Below, piece after piece: positions 8,773 through 16,024 of a stretch of DNA of 64,000 nt; position 1 is the first letter of the stretch, and the number at the start of each line of letters is the position of its first letter. The DNA comes from an uncultured Erysipelotrichaceae bacterium (GTDB taxonomy: Bacteria; Bacillota_I; Bacilli_A; RFN20; CAG-826): positions 73,431-137,430 of the forward strand of contig ONCO01000002.1 of assembly GCA_900316365.1 (NCBI GenBank). Direction: 5' to 3'. The position numbers and the translations under genes were made by a program. The notes beneath the pieces were generated by a model. It was not told where the DNA came from. It was given only the letters and a program-made list of their open reading frames with translations, and made no database searches.

Positions 8773-9321
8773 CTACTTCAGGAAGCCTAATTGTTTCTTT
8801 AGGTCATCCCTAATAAGCGGGATCTCCGCTTTGGCTTTCTTGTTCTTGGTTCTTTCTAAGGCCGCTTCCATAAGGGCCAAAGAAAGGGTATTCGCGTAAT
8901 ATTCGATCGGAGACAGCATCTTTTCATCGCCTTTACCGAGGGATTTGTATTCCTTATCGATCCTCTTTAACACCTCATATTTAGGCGAGGAAGCAAGGAT
9001 GAAATGGCTTGATTCATGGACCAGCGAAATGAATAAAAGACCAGGCTTAGAATAGATGCCTTTTGGGAGGGTCAGAACGCCCTCCTCCAACATATACGGC
9101 GCTTCATTTTCTTCCCCGGCGGTGAGCTTAAGTTTCTTGTGTAATGCCTGCCCTAAAGCGTCCATCCAGGCCTTCACGTAAAAACGCCTGGTTAAAGGAT
9201 TCAAGGAGAACGCCTGAGCAAGCAAATCCAAAGGCATAGAAAGGCATAAGCCTTCGAACTCCTCGATGTCGGATTTTTGCTTTTCTTTTAGTTTAATAAA
9301 ATCGTTTAAAGTTTCGACCAT
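8773..9321 (-). CDS. HExxH-motif protein (putative zincin), unknown family
   Basis: 182 residues, no signal peptide, mostly helical with a Lys/Glu-rich N-terminal coiled stretch. The motif HESSH near residue 102 fits the zinc-protease HExxH pattern, preceded by hydrophobic LLFISLV as in metallopeptidase active-site helices. SPIEYYANTLSLALMEAAL about 35 residues later could provide the third ligand (Glu). It lies 11 bp after the kinase-like gene on the same strand and is probably co-transcribed. A weak AAGG precedes the ATG. The HExxH match alone does not prove catalysis. Confidence 0.65.
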   Translation of the reverse strand: MVETLNDFIKLKEKQKSDIEEFEGLCLSMPLDLLAQAFSLNPLTRRFYVKAWMDALGQALHKKLKLTAGEENEAPYMLEEGVLTLPKGIYSKPGLLFISLVHESSHFILASSPKYEVLKRIDKEYKSLGKGDEKMLSPIEYYANTLSLALMEAALERTKNKKAKAEIPLIRDDLKKQLGFLK

Positions 9322-9332
9322 ATCTTACCTTT

Positions 9333-10508
9333 TTAGCATTTATCGTATGAACGTTTACCTTCGGGATAATAGCAATCATCCACGAAGCTCTTGATGTAAC
9401 TTTTGCCATGATTCCCCATCAATTCCTCGCGTAGATCATCGATGGTCCAATCCGCCTCTTTCTTAAGGAAATTAGGGTTAGCTTTCTTGCTCTTTTCGAG
9501 GGCGGATTTTACCTTGGCTAACCTCTTAAGTAGAGCCTTCATTTCGTCTTCGTTAAGGAGGTCATTAAGAGGTTCTAAATCCTTCTCTTCGATGGTCTGT
9601 AAACGATTGGCAAAATCTTCATCCACTCCAACAAGATTTAAGGCGCCGTCTTCGTTGATTAACGGGGCCACTCCTAAAGGAAGTTTCTGGAAATAGGAGA
9701 GTTGCGAGAAAGCAGATGGGGAATCATTGTCATAGCTTCTGATTCCGACAAATAGTCCTCCTTCGTTTCTTACAACGTGATAGTTATTCGGGGTATGGTC
9801 TTTGTCTCCGCAGATGGCGTCAAAGATAGCTAAAGAAGACATGTCCTTTAATAACAATGGAGAAGTCTTGGCCAGGCGTTCTCTTGGGGTTAATTTGCAG
9901 ATGCTCTCCCCCATCACTTCGCTAGAAAGGATGCCATAACGGATCTTGCAGGCAAGTTTCATCTTCACGAACTCTACCTTTGGTAGGGCGTAATCAAAGC
10001 CGAGGAGTTTAGCCATAAAATCTTCTCCTAAAGAACGAATCGCCCCAAAGGTTTCTAACTCCTTATTGTTCGCGTAAATATTCATGCGTTGGGCCCTGAT
10101 CTCCGCGGAAACGAAGAAGACTAAAGGCCTAAATATATCTTTCTCCTCATCTATGTCTTTAAAACCAAGAATGGTCGGATCGTTGCTTTCGAGATAGCGA
10201 TTAAAGAGGGAGCCTTCTTCGGCTTTATTGCCCAAAGAGAAGAACTTTTCCCTGACGTGGTTATATTGAAGGGCAGCTAAAACCCTATCCTTGATTAAGG
10301 ACTTAGGTTCGACGCCGTCGAAGAATTCCTTCGCCGCCCTATCGAGAGTCTCGTCTAGGGATAGATGCTCTTTGCTTTCTTTGAAGTAATAGACTCCTTC
10401 TGGAGAGGTGATCCTCACCACGTTATTGGTGTAGCCCAAAATATGCTCAAGCTTAACGACAGGAAAAGACGTTAAAACGGCGACCGTTTTCATATCTCGA
10501 CACTTCAT
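9333..10508 (-). CDS. Putative kinase-fold protein (HipA/PI-kinase-like motifs)
   Basis: 391 residues, cytoplasmic. I do not recognise the family, but the order of motifs resembles the atypical kinase fold of HipA and PI3/4-kinases. It has GVYYFKES near residue 38 (candidate ATP-binding Lys), a hinge-like ILSSEVMGE near residue 196, CGDKDHTPNNYHV near residue 235 (catalytic-loop Asp-His with following Asn), and RSYDNDSPSAF near residue 258 (metal-binding DxD). A Lys-rich helical tail follows. The ATG at 10508 has AATAAT six bases upstream, consistent with leaderless transcription. It is paired with the HExxH gene downstream, close to the 3' end of tRNA-Arg. The substrate is unknown. Confidence 0.6.
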   Translation of the reverse strand: MKCRDMKTVAVLTSFPVVKLEHILGYTNNVVRITSPEGVYYFKESKEHLSLDETLDRAAKEFFDGVEPKSLIKDRVLAALQYNHVREKFFSLGNKAEEGSLFNRYLESNDPTILGFKDIDEEKDIFRPLVFFVSAEIRAQRMNIYANNKELETFGAIRSLGEDFMAKLLGFDYALPKVEFVKMKLACKIRYGILSSEVMGESICKLTPRERLAKTSPLLLKDMSSLAIFDAICGDKDHTPNNYHVVRNEGGLFVGIRSYDNDSPSAFSQLSYFQKLPLGVAPLINEDGALNLVGVDEDFANRLQTIEEKDLEPLNDLLNEDEMKALLKRLAKVKSALEKSKKANPNFLKKEADWTIDDLREELMGNHGKSYIKSFVDDCYYPEGKRSYDKC

Positions 10509-10766
10509 ACCTCTATTATTAACGCTTTTCGCGCGTTAGGAATACTTTTTTGCTATTTTCTAAGATGGCAGCCCTTCATAAGATAACGGGCAAGCGAATA
10601 ATCATCGCTACAAATGGCGATACATCAAACGTAATTGGTAGTTTTACATCCATCAACTATCACTATTTTTTCTAGACAGTAGCGTACCAATTGACTATTT
10701 ATTCGTATTCATTTAGAGTGGAGTTAGAAGTTTCAACAACATAGAGAGGCTAACCTTTAAGCCAAA
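10509..10766. other. AT-rich intergenic region, no gene seen
   Basis: Between the kinase-like gene and the tRNA terminator. It holds no convincing ORF. It contains an inverted repeat of about 8 bp (TAATTGGTA near 10630 and TACCAATT near 10685) and a small hairpin ATCGC-N8-GCGAT at 10604-10621. It is more AT-rich than the neighbouring genes. Confidence 0.5.
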
Positions 10767-10790
10767 CAAAAAACCCAGGAAATCCTGGGC
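10767..10790 (-). terminator. Terminator downstream of tRNA-Arg
   Basis: Minus-strand CCCAGGA-TT-TCCTGGG followed by T6 (complement 10768-10773). Confidence 0.95.
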
Positions 10791-10801
10791 ATTTTTATCG
10801 A

Positions 10802-10878
10802 TGGCGCGCTCGAGGCGATTCGAACGCCTGACCTACGGCTTAGAAGGCAGTTGCTCTATCCAGCTGAGCTACGAGCGC
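10802..10878 (-). tRNA. tRNA-Arg(TCT)
   Basis: 77 nt with encoded CCA. The acceptor stem GCGCTCG/CGAGCGC is perfect, with discriminator G and then CCA at complement 10802-10804. The D-arm has GCTCAGCTGGATAGAGC, the anticodon loop is CTTCTAA (anticodon TCT, reading AGA/AGG), and the T-arm holds GTTCGAATC. It has its own promoter and terminator. Confidence 0.98.
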
Positions 10879-10887
10879 ACGACCATT

Positions 10888-10916
10888 AATATACGCTACT
10901 TCGTAGGAAGTGGCAA
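10888..10916 (-). promoter_or_regulatory. Promoter of tRNA-Arg
   Basis: TTGCCA (complement 10911-10916), 17 bp, TATATT (complement 10888-10893). The -10 ends 9 bp before the mature tRNA 5' end, so the 5' leader would be only a few nucleotides. Confidence 0.8.
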
Positions 10917-10924
10917 AAAGAATG

Positions 10925-12691
10925 TTAAGAATGTAGCAAATTAAATAATTTTTCCGCTACTTCGCTCGGCAAGATCTGACGAAGTTCGTCGAGACTTGCG
11001 CTTTTAAGCGCCTCTAAGGTCGAATAATGCTTTTCCAAGACTTCTTTGCGTTTGGCCCCGATGCCCGGAATGGTGTCGAAGACGGAAGTAAGCATGCTCT
11101 TGCTGCGCATGGACTTATGGAAGGAGATGGCGAAACGGTGCACTTCATCCTGCATGCGCATCAATAAGAAGAATAATGGCGATTTCCTATCGATTGGATG
11201 GGCGTTTCCGTTTTTATCCATCAAACCTTCGGTCTCGTGCTTGTCGTTCTTATATAAACCAGCGAGATTGATGTCCACCCCTAATTCGCTTAAGGCTTCC
11301 TGCGCGGCATGGATTTGGGTAAGGCCACCATCGACGAGCAGTAAGTCAGGGAAAGACGTCCCCTCCTCCTTGATTCTTCCATAACGGCGATAAGTTACTT
11401 CCTTCATGGAATGGTAATCATCACCGGCATCTTCTTCCTTAAGGTGGAATTTGCGGTACATCTTCTTGGCGGGCTCGCCATTGATATAGCAAACCATCGC
11501 GCCAACCGGGTTAGAGCCCTGCAAATGTGAATTATCGAATAATTCTATGCGATAAGGGGTTTCGATATTTAAGATTCTGCCTAGTTCCTCTAAGAGGGTG
11601 AGTTTATCATCCTCTAACCTGGCTGACATAAAGTGGGCATCGATTCCCTCTCTGGCATTTAATTCCGCCAAATTGACCAAGTCAACGAGTCTACCTTCAT
11701 GCGGATAGACAATCTTTGCATCAGGGAAAACGTCGCCTATATCTTCTTTTAATGAGGGAAGTCTAGAGACGATTTCCTGTGGGACATCGTGGTTGCTGTA
11801 ATATTGCTCGATAAGCTCAGTGACCTGCTCATTGGCTTCGCCGAAAGCGGCGACGACGTGCACCTTTTTTCCTAAAAGCAATCCTCTTCTATAGCTAAGG
11901 ATGGCGATGCTCCTATAGCCTTCTCTTTCCGCATAGGCGAAAACATCGCGGTTAACCTTATCGCCGATGATCTCGACCCTTTGCTTTTCAGTGACCGCTT
12001 TTAAGGCATCGAGGGTTTTCTTATATTCGGCGGCTTCTTCGAAAGCCAATCTTTCCGCGGCTTTAAGCATCTTTTCTTTTAAAACAGCTTCCGCTTCCGC
12101 CGTATCGCCATTAAGGAAAGCCTTGATATCGTCATAAAGCTTCTCATAGACCTTTGGATCGATCTTGTTGATGCAAGGCGCTAAGCACTGCCCCATCTGA
12201 TAATAAAGGCATGGTTTATCGGGGATATTCTTGCATTTCCTGGTCGGGAAAATCTTATTAAGCAGCTCGATGGTTTTGGCGCAGTCACCGGCATTAGGGA
12301 AAGGACCGAAATAGTAATACTTCGGGTCTTTGGAACTCCTAAGTAGCCTTAGATACGGGTCACCACCCTTACGGATGCCGATATATGGATAATGGGAATC
12401 ATCCATCAGCATGATGTTGTAACGCGGATAATGTGTCTGGATGAGATTCATCTCTAAGATGAAACTCTCTTTATTCGTCCCTACGACAATGGTGTCAAAA
12501 TGGTCGACGTGGGAAACCATGGCCGCGACTTTGCCTTCCTGGGGACGGAGAAAATACTGGCTGACCCTCTTTTTAAGGTTCTTGGCTTTGCCGATGTAGA
12601 TGATTTTGTCATCGGCGTCCTTCATCAAATAGCAGCCAGGCTTATTCGGTAAGAGGTCGATTAGGCTTTTTAGTTTCTCCGTGAGAATCAT
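10925..12691 (-). CDS. uvrC: Excinuclease ABC subunit C
   Basis: Incision subunit of nucleotide excision repair, 588 residues (usual about 600). The N-terminal GIY-YIG nuclease shows CYLMKDADDKIIYIGKAK near residue 20. A Cys cluster CKNIPDKPC...CLAPC near residues 150-172 matches the UvrC iron-sulfur region. The UVR motif (FEEAAEYKKTLDAL) lies near residue 215, the RNase H-like endonuclease half near residues 370-500 (LFDNSHLQGS, LLVDGGLTQ), and tandem HhH (FDTIPGIGAKRK) at the C-terminus. The start overlaps the mutS2 stop by ATGA, giving a coupled mutS2-uvrC operon. Confidence 0.98.
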   Translation of the reverse strand: MILTEKLKSLIDLLPNKPGCYLMKDADDKIIYIGKAKNLKKRVSQYFLRPQEGKVAAMVSHVDHFDTIVVGTNKESFILEMNLIQTHYPRYNIMLMDDSHYPYIGIRKGGDPYLRLLRSSKDPKYYYFGPFPNAGDCAKTIELLNKIFPTRKCKNIPDKPCLYYQMGQCLAPCINKIDPKVYEKLYDDIKAFLNGDTAEAEAVLKEKMLKAAERLAFEEAAEYKKTLDALKAVTEKQRVEIIGDKVNRDVFAYAEREGYRSIAILSYRRGLLLGKKVHVVAAFGEANEQVTELIEQYYSNHDVPQEIVSRLPSLKEDIGDVFPDAKIVYPHEGRLVDLVNLAELNAREGIDAHFMSARLEDDKLTLLEELGRILNIETPYRIELFDNSHLQGSNPVGAMVCYINGEPAKKMYRKFHLKEEDAGDDYHSMKEVTYRRYGRIKEEGTSFPDLLLVDGGLTQIHAAQEALSELGVDINLAGLYKNDKHETEGLMDKNGNAHPIDRKSPLFFLLMRMQDEVHRFAISFHKSMRSKSMLTSVFDTIPGIGAKRKEVLEKHYSTLEALKSASLDELRQILPSEVAEKLFNLLHS

Positions 12692-14991
12692 TTTAAGTAG
12701 GCAATCGTCGCCCCAAGGCCTCCTTCATATTGGTCGGCGTCTTCGTATTTCTCGACGAACTCCTTGTGCTCTTTTAGATAATTCTGGGTCATGCGGCGAA
12801 GAACCCCACTGCCCATGCCATGGACGATTCTCACGCGTTTATTGGACGATAAACGACAGGAATCAAGGTAGTTTTCCAAAGCGCGTTTACCTTCGTCAAA
12901 TCGCATTCCTATGATGTTTAATTCAAGTGGCACCGACGAGGATAACATACGATCAACCCTGGCTAATTTCTCTTTCTTCTCGGCAGGTTTACCAACCTTT
13001 TGGACCTTCTTTGGGGAGATGGAGAAAGATAGTCCATCAGGGCTTACGACTTCGATCTTGTTATTGCTTACTTTAGTAACCCTGCCACGGACGTTATAGG
13101 CTGGGATTAAGACATAGTCGTCTTTCTTAATCTCTTCGTTGTTCTCAAAATTGGATTCTTCTTCCTCTTCGAATTCCTCGAGTTTCTTCTTCGCGGCGAT
13201 AGCTTCGTGGAGCTTAACGTCAGGCTTGGAGAGGATAGAGATGGCTTCCTTAAGCTCTGCCTTGGTTTTGGCTAAAAGCTCTTGCTGCTTCTTCTTAATC
13301 TCCTCTTGGAAATGCTCTTCCCTCTTTTGGAAGGAAAGAGCCTTTTGTTCTAAAGCAGCCTTTTCTTTTCTAAGTTCTTCTTTCTGCTGGATCAGTTCTT
13401 CTTTTAGTTTCTCTTCTTCGATTGTTAATTCGAGAAGACGTTTGGAACCCGCTTCGGCATTCGCGTCTTGGTTTTCGCCTAAATAGGTCTTCGCCTCATC
13501 GACGATCTCCTTGCTTAAACCATAACGTTCCGCGACTTCAAAGGCATAGGATTCACCTGGAAGACCACGTTTAAGCTTATAGGTTGGGCGGAGTTTGCTT
13601 TCATCGAAAAGCATCGATGCCGAGACGAGATTTCGATTGCTTAAGGCATATGCTTTTAAGCCATGGAAATGGCTGGAGATTAAGGCGAATGAACCTTTCT
13701 TAAGTAACTCTTTTACCGAGGCATAAGCGATAGCTTCGCCTTCCTGAGGGCTGGTGCCCGTACCGATTTCGTCCAAAAGGATTAGGTCATTGGAACCCGC
13801 TTTTGAGAAGATTTCTGCGACCGAGCTGATATGGGCGGCGAAGGTCGAAAGATTCTCTTCGATTGACTGACCATCGCCGATATCGCAATAGACGTTATCG
13901 ACATAGGAGATTTCCGCGCCGACGGAAGCAGGAATCGCCAAACCGGCCTCATGCATCATGACCATAAGGCCTAAGGTCTTCAAAGCGACGGTTTTACCAC
14001 CGGCATTAGGACCGGAGATGATGACGATTCTTTCGTTCTCATATAAAGCGAAGTCATTGGCCACTACTTTGCTTTGATCTAGCAATGGATGACGAGCGCC
14101 ATAGATGACGATTTCCTTACGCTCAGAGACATTCGCGGTATTGGCCTTATATTTCTCCGCGTATTTGGCTTTAGCCTGTAAGAAATCAAGCTTAGCGATC
14201 TTCTCGTTAGCCTCTAAAATCTCCCCTTTACGGGAAGCAACGTCTAGTGATAAAGCGCGAAGAATCCTTGCGATTTCGTCTTTTTCTTCCGCTTCGGCCT
14301 CGGCGATCTGGTTATGGATCATCAAGAGTTCTGCCGGTTCGACGAAGACGGTCTCGCCCGAAGAAGAGACATCTTGGAGAGCGCCGCTGACCTTTGACTT
14401 ATAAGCGTTCGCCACAGGTAAGCAATAATGGCCATTCTTCAAGGCGAAAGAAGAACCATTAAGGTAAGGGCGGTATTTGTTTAAAAGAATCGATAAAGAA
14501 GAGAGGCTCTTCTCCTCAAGGCGTTTCCTCTTGATGCGGATGTTCCTTAAGGCAGGAGAGGCATCATCTAAGACCTCAAGGTCAGGTCCTATGACGTGAT
14601 GGATCTTCTCCTCCACTTCATCAAGGATCGGGAGGGTCTTGGAATAATCGATTAATAATGGTGATAATTCGACCTTCTTGAAGTAGTCACGAAGGTTGTT
14701 AAGGGTCTTCGCGTCGGTAGCGACGGCCTCAAGTTCATGCGCGCTTAAAACACCACCCCTAGAGGCATATTCCATGACATTGCGTAAATCAGCGCTGGAA
14801 TCGATTGGAAGATAGCCATATCTAGCGATGAGGTCGATGGTTTCCTTTAGATAGGAAAGTTCTTCGATAAGCTCGTCTTTGGCTAATCTTTTTAAGTTTA
14901 AGGAAGACTCCTTACCCCGCTCACTATGGGCGAAGAAAGATACTTCTTGGGCTATTTTTGGAAATTCGAGGATGATAGACGCATTTTGCAT
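12688..14991 (-). CDS. mutS2: Endonuclease/ribosome-rescue ATPase MutS2
   Basis: 767 residues. It contains the MutS core and ATPase domain (Walker A SGPNAGGKTVALK near residue 325; Walker B LILLDEIGTGTSP), a long Glu/Lys-rich coiled coil (about 505-600), a KOW-like segment and a C-terminal Smr domain with HGMGSGVLR. In the Smr domain the usual LDLR nuclease motif reads LNII, so the acidic residue is lost. MutS2 of other Bacilli suppresses recombination and splits collided ribosomes. Transcription starts from TATAAT six bases ahead of the ATG, with no Shine-Dalgarno, and uvrC is co-transcribed. Confidence 0.97.
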   Translation of the reverse strand: MQNASIILEFPKIAQEVSFFAHSERGKESSLNLKRLAKDELIEELSYLKETIDLIARYGYLPIDSSADLRNVMEYASRGGVLSAHELEAVATDAKTLNNLRDYFKKVELSPLLIDYSKTLPILDEVEEKIHHVIGPDLEVLDDASPALRNIRIKRKRLEEKSLSSLSILLNKYRPYLNGSSFALKNGHYCLPVANAYKSKVSGALQDVSSSGETVFVEPAELLMIHNQIAEAEAEEKDEIARILRALSLDVASRKGEILEANEKIAKLDFLQAKAKYAEKYKANTANVSERKEIVIYGARHPLLDQSKVVANDFALYENERIVIISGPNAGGKTVALKTLGLMVMMHEAGLAIPASVGAEISYVDNVYCDIGDGQSIEENLSTFAAHISSVAEIFSKAGSNDLILLDEIGTGTSPQEGEAIAYASVKELLKKGSFALISSHFHGLKAYALSNRNLVSASMLFDESKLRPTYKLKRGLPGESYAFEVAERYGLSKEIVDEAKTYLGENQDANAEAGSKRLLELTIEEEKLKEELIQQKEELRKEKAALEQKALSFQKREEHFQEEIKKKQQELLAKTKAELKEAISILSKPDVKLHEAIAAKKKLEEFEEEEESNFENNEEIKKDDYVLIPAYNVRGRVTKVSNNKIEVVSPDGLSFSISPKKVQKVGKPAEKKEKLARVDRMLSSSVPLELNIIGMRFDEGKRALENYLDSCRLSSNKRVRIVHGMGSGVLRRMTQNYLKEHKEFVEKYEDADQYEGGLGATIAYLK

Positions 14992-14997
14992 GGACGA

Positions 14998-15003
14998 ATT
15001 ATA
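14998..15003 (-). promoter_or_regulatory. -10 box of mutS2 (leaderless)
   Basis: Extended -10 TGCTATAAT on the minus strand, then 6 nt, then the ATG at 14991. The initiation point would be the start codon itself. Confidence 0.75.
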
Positions 15004-15026
15004 GCACGAGCGGGCGCGTGGAGCGT

Positions 15027-15032
15027 TATAAT
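15027..15032 (+). promoter_or_regulatory. -10 box of rnhC
   Basis: TATAAT ending 9 nt before the ATG at 15042. It leaves at most 2-3 nt of 5' leader. Only 23 bp separate it from the divergent mutS2 -10. Confidence 0.65.
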
Positions 15033-15041
15033 AGGCAGGCC

Positions 15042-15968
15042 ATGGATAATAGCAATAACGTCATCACCCTTTCCCTCAGCGTAGAAGACGCCCGCAAAGC
15101 GGAATCTTTTTACGAGGGCGAGATGGTCGAGAACGCCAATCCATATGTCGCCTGGGCCGCGAAACACGACGGTACCAGCATCGTTTGCTTTAGCAAAGTC
15201 CATAAAGACGGCACCCAAAAAGTGGTCTTCCAGGGCGAAAACCCAATCAAGGAAGCCACTATTTTCGGCGCGAAGGAAGAAAAGAAGGTCGAAGAGAGAC
15301 CATTTATTAAAAGAGAGAAGACCTCCCCATATCATTTCGCCCCGCAGATCGGCTCTGACGAAGTCGGCACCGGCGATCTTTTCGGCCCTGTCTGCGTCGT
15401 CGCTGCTTATTTGGATTTAAAGGATTATATCCTGGCCCAAGAACTCGGCATCACCGACTCCAAAAAGATGAAAGATGATTACATCTTGGAGATTGGCCCT
15501 CGCCTTGTTAAAGAATTCGCCTACTCCTCCTTGTCCTTAGACAACGAGACCTATAACAAAGTCCATAACGCCGGGACCAACATGAATGCCATCAAGGCCA
15601 AGATGCATAACAAGGCCCTGCTTAACTTAAAGAAACGTTATCCTCTCGCTAGGGTTTACCAAGACCAATTCGCCGAGCCAAAACTCTATTACTCCTACCT
15701 TAAACACGAAGACGAAGTTCTCGATGACATCACCTTCTCCACCAAAGGTGAGCTCGCCTTCCCTAGCGTCGCTCTCGCCTCGGTATTAGCAAGATACAGC
15801 TTCCTAAGGAAAATGCAGGAATTATCGAAGAAATATAAGATGGAATTCCCGTTTGGCTCCGGAAAAGACGCGGATGAATTCATCGCTAAGTTCGTCGAAA
15901 AATACGGCAAAGAAGAACTTAAGAAAGTCGCTAAACTCAACTTCAAGAACTTCAAAGACCTCGCCTAA
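15042..15968 (+). CDS. rnhC: Ribonuclease HIII
   Basis: Removes RNA from RNA-DNA hybrids. The 308 residues include an N-terminal TBP-like DUF3378 domain (about 5-80) and the RNase HII/III fold with IGSDEVGTGDLFGPV near residue 105 (the D-E pair; the Gly-rich GTGDxFGP form marks HIII), and TDSKKM near residue 138. An in-frame GTG at 15018 would add 8 residues, but the codons there overlap the -10 box, so the ATG at 15042 is preferred. Divergent from mutS2 across a 50-bp gap. Confidence 0.95.
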   Translation: MDNSNNVITLSLSVEDARKAESFYEGEMVENANPYVAWAAKHDGTSIVCFSKVHKDGTQKVVFQGENPIKEATIFGAKEEKKVEERPFIKREKTSPYHFAPQIGSDEVGTGDLFGPVCVVAAYLDLKDYILAQELGITDSKKMKDDYILEIGPRLVKEFAYSSLSLDNETYNKVHNAGTNMNAIKAKMHNKALLNLKKRYPLARVYQDQFAEPKLYYSYLKHEDEVLDDITFSTKGELAFPSVALASVLARYSFLRKMQELSKKYKMEFPFGSGKDADEFIAKFVEKYGKEELKKVAKLNFKNFKDLA

Positions 15969-15971
15969 AAC

Positions 15972-16012
15972 AAAGAGCAGCCCCCTTTCGGGAAACTGCT
16001 CTCTTTCTTTTT
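15972..16012 (+). terminator. Terminator of rnhC, also usable by the convergent gene
   Basis: GAGCAG-N15-CTGCTC followed by TCTTTCTTTTT on the plus strand. A-rich sequence on the other side makes it plausibly bidirectional. Confidence 0.88.
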
Positions 16013-16024
16013 GTAGCGAGCCGA

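Noticed and set aside
8773-10878. Genomic island with attachment sites at tRNA-Arg
   Set aside because: I found no second copy of the tRNA 3' end and no integrase in the window; kept only as a weak suggestion.
15018-15041. GTG start for rnhC adding eight residues
   Set aside because: These codons overlap the TATAAT box and are not part of the conserved protein.
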